A stretch of DNA of 64,000 nt from positions 434,001 to 498,000 of the forward strand of contig CAVXQE010000012.1 in NCBI GenBank assembly GCA_963763755.1. Direction: 5' to 3'. The notes beneath the pieces are model-generated. The model was not told where the DNA came from and ran no database searches. It saw nothing but the letters and a program-made list of their open reading frames with translations. Shown here piece after piece: positions 25,482 to 34,344 of the stretch (positions within the stretch are counted from its first letter, which is position 1; every line of letters begins with the position of its first letter). Position numbers and translations under genes: made by a program. The stretch is from Gaiellasilicea sp963763755 (lineage in GTDB: Bacteria; Actinomycetota; Thermoleophilia; Gaiellales; Gaiellaceae).

Positions 25482-26134
25482 CGGGTGCTCCGTTCGCGGC
25501 TCTGCTCGCGCCGCCACTCGTCGACCCGTCCGTGATCGCCGGAGAGGAGGACGTCGGGAACGGGCCACCCCCTGAACTCCGCCGGTCGCGTGTAGTGCGG
25601 ATACTCGAGGCCCCCTTCGAGCTCGAGGGAGAAGCTCTCGTGCTCGCCCGAGCCCTCGGCGAGCGCGCCGGGCAGGCGCCGGGCGATCGCGTCCAGGAGC
25701 ACCATGGCCGGGAGCTCGCCGCCGGACAGGACGTACGGACCGATCGAGATCGCATCCGAGCAGAGATGGGTGACGATTCGCTCGTCGAAGCCTTCGAAGC
25801 GCGAGGAGAGCAGCGTCACGGCCGGCTCGGTGGCCAGCTCCTCGACCACCGATTGCGTCAGCGGCCTGCCCTGAGGCGTCAGGGCGATGACACGCTGCTC
25901 GGGCGCCTCCCCGTAGACCGCCTCCAGCGCTGCCGCGACCACGTCGACGCGCAGCACCATGCCGGCACCGCCACCGTACGGCTCGTCGTCCACCTGGCCG
26001 GCGCGCAGCGGCGTCGTGTCGCGATAGTTGAAGAGGCGCAGGTCGAGCTCGGTCCCGAGCACCGCCGCGAGCGGGCGCTGCTCCGTCATCCACGCGAACG
26101 CATGCGGAACCTGGGTGAAGATGTCGAGACGCAA
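25478..26134 (-). CDS. trmD: tRNA (guanine-N1)-methyltransferase
   Basis: 218 residues from TTG 26134, starting MRLDIFTQVPHAFAWM. Trefoil-knot SAM-binding residues are present: DDEPYGGGAGMVLR, LLSSRFEGFDERI, SIGPYVLSGGELPAMVLLDA, and the C-terminal tRNA-binding part LEYPHYTRPAEFRGWPVPDVLLSGDHG. It methylates G37 of tRNAs reading CNN and some other codons, preventing frameshifting. Order rpsP-KH-rimM-trmD is the standard bacterial block. Confidence 0.96.
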   Translation of the reverse strand: MRLDIFTQVPHAFAWMTEQRPLAAVLGTELDLRLFNYRDTTPLRAGQVDDEPYGGGAGMVLRVDVVAAALEAVYGEAPEQRVIALTPQGRPLTQSVVEELATEPAVTLLSSRFEGFDERIVTHLCSDAISIGPYVLSGGELPAMVLLDAIARRLPGALAEGSGEHESFSLELEGGLEYPHYTRPAEFRGWPVPDVLLSGDHGRVDEWRREQSRERSTR

Positions 26135-26146
26135 GGTCGGCTGAGG

Positions 26147-26617
26147 TTAGCCGTCGTCGGCGAAGCCGCGTGCGACGAGCACACGGCGCGCAGCGAGGTC
26201 GACGTCGAGCACGCATGCCTCGACGAGTGGCAGCAGCAGGCCGGAGTCGAGGACGAGGACGTCGTTCGCGGGCAGGTTCTCGACCTCCGCGACGACGCCG
26301 AGCGGACGTCCTCCATCCTCTTCGACTGCCAGGCCGACGAGCTCGAACACGTAGTACGTGTCCTCGCCGGGGTCGGGCAGCTCCTCCCGCCGAACCGCGA
26401 GAGTCGCGCCGCGCGGCGCGTCGCGGTCGAGCTTGATCACGAAGCGGCCGCCGGCCGCCCGCTTGAAGCCGACGACCTCGGCGGCAGCGCCGTCGACGAG
26501 CAGCGTCGCGCCTTGCGCGAAGCGCTCTGCGGACGCGCTGCCGCCGTCGACGAAGAACGAGCCGTCGATCCCGTGCGGCTTGCCGACACGGCCGACCGTC
26601 ACGAGATCGTCGGTCAC
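26147..26617 (-). CDS. rimM: Ribosome maturation factor RimM
   Basis: 156 residues. The N-terminal beta-barrel starts VTVGRVGKPHGIDGSFFVDG; the C-terminal PRC-barrel holds ELVGLAVEEDGGRPLGVVAEVENLPANDVLVL and ends LLPLVEACVLDVDLAARRV. RimM binds S19 and helps 30S head assembly. It overlaps the KH gene by 4 bases and lies 12 bases before trmD, consistent with one transcript. Confidence 0.94.
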   Translation of the reverse strand: MTDDLVTVGRVGKPHGIDGSFFVDGGSASAERFAQGATLLVDGAAAEVVGFKRAAGGRFVIKLDRDAPRGATLAVRREELPDPGEDTYYVFELVGLAVEEDGGRPLGVVAEVENLPANDVLVLDSGLLLPLVEACVLDVDLAARRVLVARGFADDG

Positions 26618-26844
26618 TCCACGATTTCGAGTACGACACGACGGCCCGAGCGGGCTGCGCTCGCGCGCACGATCGTGCGCAGCGACCGGGCGAGCCTGCC
26701 CTGGCGGCCGATCACCTTGCCGCGATCCTCGGGCGCGACGTACAGCTCGAGGACCGTGGCGTCCTCCCTCTCGACCTGCTCGACCCGTACGGCGTCAGGA
26801 TCGTCGACCAGTTGTTTCGCCAGCCACGCGAGCAGCTCGGCCAC
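26614..26844 (-). CDS. khpA: KH-domain RNA-binding protein, KhpA-like
   Basis: 76 residues making a single KH domain; the RNA-binding GxxG loop is KVIGRQGRLARSLRTIV. Preceded directly by rpsP (one-base overlap at 26844) and followed by rimM, the usual place of KhpA/YlqC, which pairs with KhpB in Gram-positive bacteria as a global small-RNA chaperone and cell-size factor. Confidence 0.93.
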   Translation of the reverse strand: MAELLAWLAKQLVDDPDAVRVEQVEREDATVLELYVAPEDRGKVIGRQGRLARSLRTIVRASAARSGRRVVLEIVE

Positions 26845-27092
26845 TACGAGGTTCCGATGCCCGCGACCTTGATCAGCTTCGAGACGGCATCGGAGGGCTG
26901 AGCGCCCTTGCCGAGCCAGTCCTTCACCTTGTCCTCGTCGAGCTCGATCGTCGACGGGTCGGTCTGCGGGTTGTAGCGGCCGATGATCTCGATGAAGCGT
27001 CCGTCGCGCGGGGAGCGCGAGTCGGCCACGACGACGCGGTAGATCGGGTTCTTCTTCGAGCCGACTCGAGTCAGCCTCATCCGTACTGCCAT
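26844..27092 (-). CDS. rpsP: 30S ribosomal protein S16
   Basis: 82 residues of standard S16: MAVRMRLTRVGSKKNPIYRV, VVADSRSPRDGRFIEIIGRY, NPQTDPSTIELDEDKVKDWL. Normal length, with no extension. It lies 5 bases downstream of ffh and starts the translation part of the trmD operon. Confidence 0.97.
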   Translation of the reverse strand: MAVRMRLTRVGSKKNPIYRVVVADSRSPRDGRFIEIIGRYNPQTDPSTIELDEDKVKDWLGKGAQPSDAVSKLIKVAGIGTS

Positions 27093-27097
27093 TCGGT

Positions 27098-28426
27098 CTA
27101 TCTCCGTCCTGTCTTGGTTAGTTGCCCGGGAAGTGTAGGCATCTTTCCCTTCCCCATCTGCTTCATCATCTTTTCCATCTGCTTCCGGGCAGAGAGAAGC
27201 TTGTTCACGTCCTGGATCGTCTGACCGCTGCCGTCGGCGATTCGCTTGCGGCGCGAGCCGTCGATCACGTGGGGCATCCGGCGCTCCTGTGGCGTCATCG
27301 AGAGCACGATCGCCTCGACCCGGGCGAGCTGGCGCTCGTCGATGTCGACGTCCTTCAGCTGGTTGCCGAGCCCCGGAATCATCTTCATGACACCCTGGAG
27401 CGGGCCCATCTTCTTCAGCATCTTCTGCGCGGACAGGAAGTCGTCGAAGGTGAAGATGCCCGCGCGCATCCGGGCCTCCATCATTGCCTGCTCGTCATCG
27501 TCGACGGCGGCTTCCGCCTTCTCGATCAGGGTGAGCACGTCGCCCATGCCGAGGATCCGCGACGCCATCCGCTCGGGATGGAACTCCTCGAGCTGGTCGA
27601 GCTTCTCGCCGACCGAGACGTATTTGATCGGCTTGCCGGTGACCGCGCGCACCGAGAGTGCGGCGCCGCCGCGCGCATCGCCGTCGAGCTTCGTCAGGAC
27701 GACGCCGTCGAAGGCGACGCGCTCCTGGAAGGACTGCGCGACGTTGACGGCCTCCTGGCCGGTCATCGCATCGAGCACGAGGAGGACGTTCGTCGGCTTC
27801 GCCGCGGCGCGCACCCGCGCGAGCTCCTCCATCAGGTCCTCGTCGATGTGCAGCCGCCCCGCGGTGTCGAGGATCACGACGTCCTGGCCGGCGGTCTGCG
27901 CGGCCTGGATGCCGTACTTGACGACCTCCACCGGATCCTTGGTGTCCTTGCGGTAGACGGGAATCTGGATCTGGCGACCGAGCTGCTCGAGCTGGTCGAT
28001 CGCGGCGGGGCGCTGCAGGTCGGCGGCGACGAGCGCAGGCTTCTTGCCGGCTTTCCGGAGCAGGAGCGCGAGCTTCGCCGACGTCGTCGTCTTGCCCGAG
28101 CCCTGGAGGCCGGCCATCAGGATCACGGTCGGTGGCTTCCCGAAGGCGAGGCGCGAGTCGCCCGTGCCCATCAGCGCGGTCAGCTCCTCGTGCACGATCT
28201 TCACGACCTGCTGGCCGGGATCGAGCCCCTTCAGGACGTCCTGACCGCTCGCGCGCTCCTTGACCTGGGCGACGAAGTCCTTGACCACCTGGAAGTTGAC
28301 GTCGGCCTCGAGGAGTGCGAGGCGGATCTCGCGCATGGCCTTCGAGATCTTCTCGTCGTCGAGCCGGCCCTTGCCGCCGAGGTCGCCGAGCGCGTGCTGA
28401 AGCTTGTCTGAAAGTGTGTCGAACAC
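27098..28426 (-). CDS. ffh: Signal recognition particle GTPase Ffh
   Basis: 442 residues with N, G and M domains. Walker A GLQGSGKTTTSAKLA, DTAGRLHIDEDLM, TKLDGDARGGAAL and the GDVLTLIEKAE linker are canonical. The methionine-rich M domain (MKMIPGLGNQLK, ARKQMEKMMKQMGKGKMP) binds signal peptides and 4.5S RNA. Ffh targets ribosome-nascent chains to FtsY, whose gene is one gene upstream. No 4.5S RNA gene was recognised in the window. Confidence 0.97.
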   Translation of the reverse strand: MFDTLSDKLQHALGDLGGKGRLDDEKISKAMREIRLALLEADVNFQVVKDFVAQVKERASGQDVLKGLDPGQQVVKIVHEELTALMGTGDSRLAFGKPPTVILMAGLQGSGKTTTSAKLALLLRKAGKKPALVAADLQRPAAIDQLEQLGRQIQIPVYRKDTKDPVEVVKYGIQAAQTAGQDVVILDTAGRLHIDEDLMEELARVRAAAKPTNVLLVLDAMTGQEAVNVAQSFQERVAFDGVVLTKLDGDARGGAALSVRAVTGKPIKYVSVGEKLDQLEEFHPERMASRILGMGDVLTLIEKAEAAVDDDEQAMMEARMRAGIFTFDDFLSAQKMLKKMGPLQGVMKMIPGLGNQLKDVDIDERQLARVEAIVLSMTPQERRMPHVIDGSRRKRIADGSGQTIQDVNKLLSARKQMEKMMKQMGKGKMPTLPGQLTKTGRR

Positions 28427-28489
28427 CGAGCGGACAGTGTAGAGACGGCCCCGAGGCCTAGTACCAGTCTGTTACTTGGCCGGCGTCGG

Positions 28490-29518
28490 CTAGAAGCTCA
28501 GCCGCGGCCGGAGCCGCAGGCTTGCCTGCCAGAGCCCGGCGGCGAGGACGATCAGGGCGCCCACCATGATCGTGAGCCCCTGAGCCGCGACTGCGAACGC
28601 AACCGCCTGCGAGGCCCCGACGCCGCTCGCCACGAGCATCGCCGCGCCCGCGCCGGCCTGGGTCGCGGCGCCCGCGGGAGCGATCGGGAGTGCGGCGGCG
28701 GCCGCGGAAGCGCAGAGGAACGCGAGTGCGAGCGGAATCGAGGCATCGAGTGCGAGTGCGTCCAGGAGCACGAAGAGCGCAGCGCCGCGGACGAGCCACG
28801 ACAGGCTGACGAGGGCCCAGGCCTTGGAGGCCTCGCGCGGCGACGTGGAGTGGTCGCGGAGCCAGCGAGCGATGCGGAAACGGGAGACCCGGTTGGCGCG
28901 CGCCATCGTCGGGAGCAGGAGGACGACTACGGCCGCTGCGATCCCCGCTCCGGCGACGACGAACAGTCCGGCGCGGAACAGTCCTGTTGTCCCGATGACG
29001 CCCGCTGAGATTGCCGCGAGCGGCGCAAGGGCAGCACTGTCGATCAGCCCGAGAAGCAGGAGAGAGAGACAGACGCCGCCGACGCCGGCGCACGAGCCCG
29101 GATAGCGGCGGACGACCGCGACGCGCACGAGCTCGTCGAAGCGGCCCGGAAGCGCGATGCCGGTGACGGACGCAGCCCCTCCTGCCGCGGCGAGCGCCAT
29201 CGACGCCGGTCGCTCGCTCGGCGCAAACAACCGCCTCCAACCGAGCGCCTTGAGCGCGTAGCCGAGCAGGAAGAGCACCGAGGCGAGGATCACACCGTTC
29301 ACCTTCGCGCCGCTGAGCGGCCAGCCTGCGGTCCTGAAGTGCTGGACGAGCAGGACGCCGACCACCGTCGCGATCGCGGCGGAGACGGCATTGAAGGCAA
29401 TTCGGGTCTTGCGCGATCTCGCGATCGCCAGCAACTTCTGCATCACCTTCGTCATCGGCCGGCAGGGGCCGAAACGTGACCGAAATCGCCAGAGCGAGTG
29501 AACATGGTCCTCTTTCAT
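28490..29518 (-). CDS. Lysylphosphatidylglycerol synthase-type membrane protein (UPF0104)
   Basis: 342 residues with about eight hydrophobic segments, e.g. FNAVSAAIATVVGVLLVQHF, VNGVILASVLFLLGYALKAL and LSLLLLGLIDSAALAPLAA. The pattern and the motif ALPGRFDELVRVAVVRRYPG match the LPG synthase/AglD-like flippase membrane domain. No catalytic aminoacyl-transfer domain follows, so it is a transporter/flippase-type member. ATG 29518 overlaps the ftsY stop (ATGA), which supports this start over an internal ATG 21 codons later. Substrate unknown. Confidence 0.75.
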   Translation of the reverse strand: MKEDHVHSLWRFRSRFGPCRPMTKVMQKLLAIARSRKTRIAFNAVSAAIATVVGVLLVQHFRTAGWPLSGAKVNGVILASVLFLLGYALKALGWRRLFAPSERPASMALAAAGGAASVTGIALPGRFDELVRVAVVRRYPGSCAGVGGVCLSLLLLGLIDSAALAPLAAISAGVIGTTGLFRAGLFVVAGAGIAAAVVVLLLPTMARANRVSRFRIARWLRDHSTSPREASKAWALVSLSWLVRGAALFVLLDALALDASIPLALAFLCASAAAAALPIAPAGAATQAGAGAAMLVASGVGASQAVAFAVAAQGLTIMVGALIVLAAGLWQASLRLRPRLSF

Positions 29519-30465
29519 CCGGATACGAGCGCGCGGGCGAAATCCTGCGGGTCGAAGGGCCGGAGGTCATCGAGACCCTCGCCGACCCCGATCAGCGTCA
29601 CCGGCAGGCCGAGCTCGTAGGCGATCGCGACCGCGATCCCGCCTTTCGCCGACCCGTCCAGCTTCGTCAGCGCGACGCCGGTCACACCGACCGTCTCGCC
29701 GAAGAGGCGCGCCTGCTGGAGACCGTTCTGGCCGGTCGTGGCATCGACCACGAGCAGGGTCTCGTGCGGGGCGCCTTCCAGACGTCCCTCGATCACGCGG
29801 CGCACCTTCGCGAGCTCCTCCATCAGGTTCGACTGGGTGTGGAGGCGACCCGCGGTGTCGACGATCGCAACGTCCTTGCCGCGGGCACGGGCGGCCTCGA
29901 CCGCGTCGAAGGCGACCGAAGCCGGGTCCGCTCCCTGCGCCGCTCCGACGAAGTCGGCTTCGGCACGCTCGGCCCAGATCTCCAGCTGCTCTTCGGCGGC
30001 GGCGCGCCAGGTATCGGCGGCGCCGAGCAGCACCGTCCGCCCGTGCTCGCGGAGCTTCTGCGCGAGCTTTCCGATCGTGGTCGTCTTGCCGGTGCCGTTG
30101 ACGCCGACGACGAGGATCACGCTCGGCGAGGCGGACAGGTTGAGCGTGCCGGGCTCGCCGAGCATGTCGGCGATCTCCTCCGCGAGCGCAGAGCCGAGGT
30201 CGCCGAGCTCGTTGCGGGCCTCGAGCCGGCGGACGAGCTCGGCGGTGGCGCGCACGCCCACATCGCCCTGGATCAATGCCTCCTCGAGCCGCTCCCAGTC
30301 CTCGTCGTTACCGGGATCGAAGGCCGCAGCGGCGAGCTCGCCCGTGAGGGCGCGCCGGCTCTTGCCCAGCGAGTCGCGGAGCCGTCCGAAGAAGCCCTGC
30401 TGCTCCTCGGTGGACTCCGCCGGGCCTTCCGCATCACCCAGGAGCTCTGACCAGCTTCTCGCCAT
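29515..30465 (-). CDS. ftsY: SRP receptor GTPase FtsY
   Basis: 316 residues. A short acidic N-terminal region (ESTEEQQGFFGRLRDSLGKS), NG domain with Walker A GVNGTGKTTTIGKLA, DTWRAAAEEQLEIW, IVDTAGRLHTQSNLMEEL, TKLDGSAKGG and GVGEGLDDLRPFDP. FtsY docks the SRP at the membrane. It follows smc by about 375 bases, with the small MmcQ/YjbR gene on the other strand between them. Confidence 0.97.
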   Translation of the reverse strand: MARSWSELLGDAEGPAESTEEQQGFFGRLRDSLGKSRRALTGELAAAAFDPGNDEDWERLEEALIQGDVGVRATAELVRRLEARNELGDLGSALAEEIADMLGEPGTLNLSASPSVILVVGVNGTGKTTTIGKLAQKLREHGRTVLLGAADTWRAAAEEQLEIWAERAEADFVGAAQGADPASVAFDAVEAARARGKDVAIVDTAGRLHTQSNLMEELAKVRRVIEGRLEGAPHETLLVVDATTGQNGLQQARLFGETVGVTGVALTKLDGSAKGGIAVAIAYELGLPVTLIGVGEGLDDLRPFDPQDFARALVSG

Positions 30466-30490
30466 CGGCGCGGAACGTTAGCCTCAGAAC

Positions 30491-30835
30491 ATGGTCACAT
30501 GGCAGCAAGTTGCCGAAATCGCACGCGAGCTCCCCGAGATCGAGGAGACGACTTCGTGGGGGAAGCCGTCGTTCGCCGTGCGCGGAAAGAAGTTCGCAGG
30601 CCTCTCGACACGCCACGACGGAGCCATGTGGACGCGATGCGACCGGGAGGAGCGGCCGCTGCTCGTCGCGTCCAATCCGGACGCCTACCGGCTGACGCCG
30701 CACTTCGAGGCCTCGCCCGCGTTCCTCCTGATCTGGCTCGAGCACATCGACGAGGACGAGGTGCGTGAGCGCCTGATCGACGCGTGGCTGATCCAGGCGC
30801 CGAAACGCCTCGCCGCCCAGCATCAGTTCGACTAA
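30491..30835 (+). CDS. MmcQ/YjbR family protein
   Basis: 114 residues. Starts MVTWQQVAEIARELPEIEET and has the family pattern SWGKPSFAVRGKKFAGL and SNPDAYRLTPHFEASPAFLLIWLEHIDEDEVRERLIDAW (shown here only as pattern: LxxHFxxSPAxL.W). These CyaY-like DNA-binding proteins have no settled function. It is a single plus-strand gene set between ftsY and smc on the minus strand; its stop is 5 bases from the smc stop. Confidence 0.82.
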   Translation: MVTWQQVAEIARELPEIEETTSWGKPSFAVRGKKFAGLSTRHDGAMWTRCDREERPLLVASNPDAYRLTPHFEASPAFLLIWLEHIDEDEVRERLIDAWLIQAPKRLAAQHQFD

Positions 30836-30840
30836 CCCTC

Positions 30841-33800
30841 CTAGGAGGCGGCCGCGACCGCTTCCTCGCGCGGGAGGCGGCGCGAGACGATCTGCGACAC
30901 ACCGTCGCCGCCCATCGTGACCCCGTAGAGGACGTCGGCGGCCTCCATCGTCCGCTTCTGGTGCGTGATCACGACGAACTGGGCGCGGTCGGCGTAGCGG
31001 CGCAGAAGCTCGACGAAGCGGCCGATGTTCGCGTCGTCGAGCGCCGCTTCGACCTCGTCGAGAAGGTAGAACGGACACGGCTTCGCAAGGAAGAGCGCAA
31101 AGAGGAACGAGATCGCACCGAGCGCCTTCTCGCCGCCGGAGAGCATTCCGAGGCGCGTGATCCGCTTTCCTGCCGGCCGTAGCTCGACCTCCACTCCGGT
31201 CTCGCCGCCCTCGTCCTCGGGTTCGACCAGCCGGAGCCGGCCCTCGCCGCCCGGGAAGAGCGTCGCGGCGACGTCCTCGAAGTGCTCGGCGACAGCCTGG
31301 AAGGTCTCTGCGAAACGGCGTTCGACGGTCTCGGCGAGCTCGTCTCGAAGATCGGCGAGCTCCTTCAGGCTCTGCTCGAGATCCTCGCGCTGCACCTCGA
31401 GCTCGGCGAGCCGCTCCTTCTCGGCGTCGTACTCCTCTTTCGCCAGGGGGTTCACCTGGCCGAGCTGGATGCGCCGCTGCTCGAGCCGCTCGACGCGGGC
31501 GGCGAGCTCGTCGCGGTCGTCGCCCTCGGCCGTTTCCGCCCCCGCTTCGCCGAGCCGTCTCCGCGCGTCCGCAGCCTCACCCTCGATCCGGGTCAGCTCG
31601 ATCTCGATCTCGGTCGACCGCTGAGCCGCGTCCTCGGCGCCCTGTCGCAGCGCAACCTCGGCGGCGCCCAGATCGCGGAGCTGTGCGCCGAGCTCGCCGG
31701 TGCGGGTCGCGCCCGCGTCGACCCGCGCCCGGAGCGGTGCGTCGAAGCGGGCGGCCGCGGCTGCCGCTGCGGTGAGGGTCTCGTCCAGTCGCTCGGCGCC
31801 GGTGAGCACCCGCCGCACGAGGTCGGCGTCGAGCGCTGCGGCACGACGCGCCCCGGTGTCGGCCGTCGCGACGCGTGCGACCTCGCCGGCCTCGGCCGCG
31901 AGCACCGCGAGGCGCTCGGCCTCCTCGGTCAGCTCACGAGCCTCGCGCTCGACCTGCTCGCGCTCCGGTTCTTCGACATGCAGCATCCTGATCTGGCCCT
32001 CGCCGCCGAGGCGCGCTCGCTCGAGCTCGGCGGCGGCAGCGCGGTCGTTCGCGCGCGTCGACTCCTGGCGCGCCTCGTGCTCGAGCCCACCGACGCGCGC
32101 GAGGTCGGTGCCGAGCGCGGCAGCACGCTCCGCGCCCGCATCGGCCCGTGCGCGCAACGGCTCCTGGAGCCGAGCGGCAACGGCGACGGCTGCGATCAGT
32201 GCTTCGTCGAGCCGGTCGGCGCCGGCGACGAGCCGTCGCAGCAGGACTGGGTCGGCGGCGCGTGCTGCACGGAGGTGAGCCACCTGTGCGTAGGCGGCCT
32301 CGGCCTCCTCGGCTCTCGTCGCCGTCTCGCCGGCCTCGCGCTCGGCCAGCTCGGCCTGCGTCCGAAGCTCGGAAACCTCGTGCTCGAGCTCGCGGCGCCT
32401 GCTTTCGAGCTCGAGCAGGACGGCCTCGGCGGCCTCGCCGGCGAACCAGAGCTCTCCGCGCTGCGGATCGAAGCCGAACCCTTCTGCGGTGACCGAGGCG
32501 ACCGTCGCCGAAAGCAGGGCCTCGAGCGGGACGACGGGAAGCTCGGCGACACGCTCCGCCGGCCGCTTGCCGATGAGCACGGCAAGACTCCCGAGCCCGG
32601 CATCGCGGGCTCGCTCGAGCAGCGCCAGCCCGGCCGCGGCGTCGTCGGCCATGACCGCGGACGCGCGCCACGCGAGCGCCGCCGCAACCGCGCGCTCGTT
32701 GCCGGAGTCGACGTCGAGGAGTGACAGCGCCAGCTCGGCGCCCTCGTCTGCGAACGCACGCGCAGCCGGCGGGATGCCCTCGCGCTCCGCGAGCGAACGC
32801 TCGAGCGCGGCGAGCCGCTCCTGCGCGAGCGAGGCGCGTGCGAGGAGGTCGTCGCGCGCATGCGCTGCGGCGCGGGCGGCCGCGGTCGCCTGGTCTGCGG
32901 CTGCTTCGAGCTCGGCCGGTGACAGCCCCGGCCGCTTCGCCGCGGCCTCCGACTGCGCCAGCTCGAGGCGAAGCTGCTCGCGCAGCACGGATGCAGACTC
33001 GCTTCGCATGGCGATCCGCTCGCGGGCCGTCCCGAGCCGGTAGAGCGCTGCCGTCGCACCCTCGCGTCCCCCGGCGGCATCTGCGAGCTCGTTCTCGATC
33101 GCGCGGCGCTCCGTCCGCAGGGCGTCGAGCCGCTCCTCGGCACGAGACGCGGCGAGGCGCTCGAGTGCGGCGAGCCGCTCCTGCGCAGCACGGGCGCGCT
33201 CCGCACCGGCGCCACTCGCGGCGGCTGCGGCACGGGCGGCGGCCGTTGCCTCCGCGACGGTTCGCTCGAGCTCGAGCGCGGAGTCATCCGTGCGCTCCAT
33301 CGCGGCCGCCTCGGCCTCGGCGAGATCCGCGCGGAGCCGCAGGAGCAGGGCCTGAGAACCCTCCTGGCGGAGCGCGACTCGCTCGCTCGCCGACTGGAGC
33401 CGGTAGAGCGCCTTGATCGCCGCCTCCCGGCGCCCGGCGGCGTCGGCGAGCTCTTCCTCGGCCGCGTGCCGCTCTGCGAGGAGCGCCTGCAGCTTCTCCT
33501 GCGCGCTCCGCCGGGCGAGCCCCGCGGCAGTCTTCCGCTCCTCCGCCAGCTCGCGGCGAGCATCGGCGGCGGCGAGGTCGAGCTCCGCGATCCGGGCTCG
33601 CAGCCGGGCGATCTCCTCCGCGAGCTTCTCGGCGCGCTCGGCTGCCGTGGCTTGCAGCGCGAGCGGACGCAGCCGCTTCCGCACCTCTGCTTCGACATCG
33701 CGCGCCCGCTCCACCTGAATCGCGACCCGGTTCAGCTTCAGCTCCGCCCGGTGGCGACGCTGCTTGAACTTGCCGAGCCCTGCCGCCTCCTCCACGAGCT

Positions 33801-34278
33801 CCCGCCGCTCGTCCGGCTTGGACGCGAGCACCGCTTCGACCTTGCCCTGGCTGACGATGGAGTGCATCGAGCCGCTGAGCCCGACGTCAGCGAGCAGCTC
33901 GACGAGGTCGGTGCGGCGAACCTGCGCCTTGTTGACGAGGTACTGGCCCTCGCCGCCGCGATGCAGCCGCCGGGCGATCGAGACCTCCGAGAAGTCGAGC
34001 TCGCCGAAGCCGCCGCTCTCGTTGTCGAAGACGAGCTCGACCTCGCAGCTCTCCGCCGCCGTCCGGCCTTCGGCCCCGTTGAAGAGCACGTCGTCGGGCT
34101 TCTCCGCGCGCAGCTCGGAAGGGGTCAGGGAGCCGGCTGCCCAGACGATCGCGTCGGCGACGTTCGACTTGCCCGAGCCGTTCGGACCAACGACGACGGC
34201 GACGCCCGGCTCGAGCTTCAGCTCGAGGGCGTCCGGGAACGACTTGAAGCCGCGCAGGCGGATTGAGCGCAGGTGCAC
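30841..34278 (-). CDS. smc: Chromosome segregation protein SMC
   Basis: 1145 residues, intact. N-terminal head: LRGFKSFPDALELKLEPGVA, Walker A GPNGSGKSNVADAIVW. Hinge around residues 510-610 (DEGAELALSLLDVDSGNERA, EGFGFDPQRGELWFAGEA). C-terminal head: signature LSGGEKALGAISFLFALFLA and Walker B PFYLLDEVEAALDDANI. The coiled-coil arms hold a duplicated segment in each arm: ELADAAGRREAAIKALYRL at 276 and again at ~397, and LLRRLVAGADRLDEAL at ~679 and again at ~820. SMC with ScpAB compacts and separates chromosomes. Confidence 0.96.
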   Translation of the reverse strand: MHLRSIRLRGFKSFPDALELKLEPGVAVVVGPNGSGKSNVADAIVWAAGSLTPSELRAEKPDDVLFNGAEGRTAAESCEVELVFDNESGGFGELDFSEVSIARRLHRGGEGQYLVNKAQVRRTDLVELLADVGLSGSMHSIVSQGKVEAVLASKPDERRELVEEAAGLGKFKQRRHRAELKLNRVAIQVERARDVEAEVRKRLRPLALQATAAERAEKLAEEIARLRARIAELDLAAADARRELAEERKTAAGLARRSAQEKLQALLAERHAAEEELADAAGRREAAIKALYRLQSASERVALRQEGSQALLLRLRADLAEAEAAAMERTDDSALELERTVAEATAAARAAAAASGAGAERARAAQERLAALERLAASRAEERLDALRTERRAIENELADAAGGREGATAALYRLGTARERIAMRSESASVLREQLRLELAQSEAAAKRPGLSPAELEAAADQATAAARAAAHARDDLLARASLAQERLAALERSLAEREGIPPAARAFADEGAELALSLLDVDSGNERAVAAALAWRASAVMADDAAAGLALLERARDAGLGSLAVLIGKRPAERVAELPVVPLEALLSATVASVTAEGFGFDPQRGELWFAGEAAEAVLLELESRRRELEHEVSELRTQAELAEREAGETATRAEEAEAAYAQVAHLRAARAADPVLLRRLVAGADRLDEALIAAVAVAARLQEPLRARADAGAERAAALGTDLARVGGLEHEARQESTRANDRAAAAELERARLGGEGQIRMLHVEEPEREQVEREARELTEEAERLAVLAAEAGEVARVATADTGARRAAALDADLVRRVLTGAERLDETLTAAAAAAARFDAPLRARVDAGATRTGELGAQLRDLGAAEVALRQGAEDAAQRSTEIEIELTRIEGEAADARRRLGEAGAETAEGDDRDELAARVERLEQRRIQLGQVNPLAKEEYDAEKERLAELEVQREDLEQSLKELADLRDELAETVERRFAETFQAVAEHFEDVAATLFPGGEGRLRLVEPEDEGGETGVEVELRPAGKRITRLGMLSGGEKALGAISFLFALFLAKPCPFYLLDEVEAALDDANIGRFVELLRRYADRAQFVVITHQKRTMEAADVLYGVTMGGDGVSQIVSRRLPREEAVAAAS

Positions 34279-34344
34279 CGGCGGGAGGCTAGCGGGCGCC
34301 GCGGACGGGGTCCGACGGCCAGAGGCTCGCGCCGCTGCCGGCGA

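Noticed and set aside
24633..26639. A 668-codon frame making LepB appear to extend across trmD and rimM
   Set aside because: The upstream part is Arg/Ala-rich antisense-like translation of trmD and rimM in another frame; the GTGA overlap at 25481 sets the real start.
31282..32724. A long plus-strand frame opposite smc
   Set aside because: Low-complexity shadow of the coiled-coil codons; no start site or domain.
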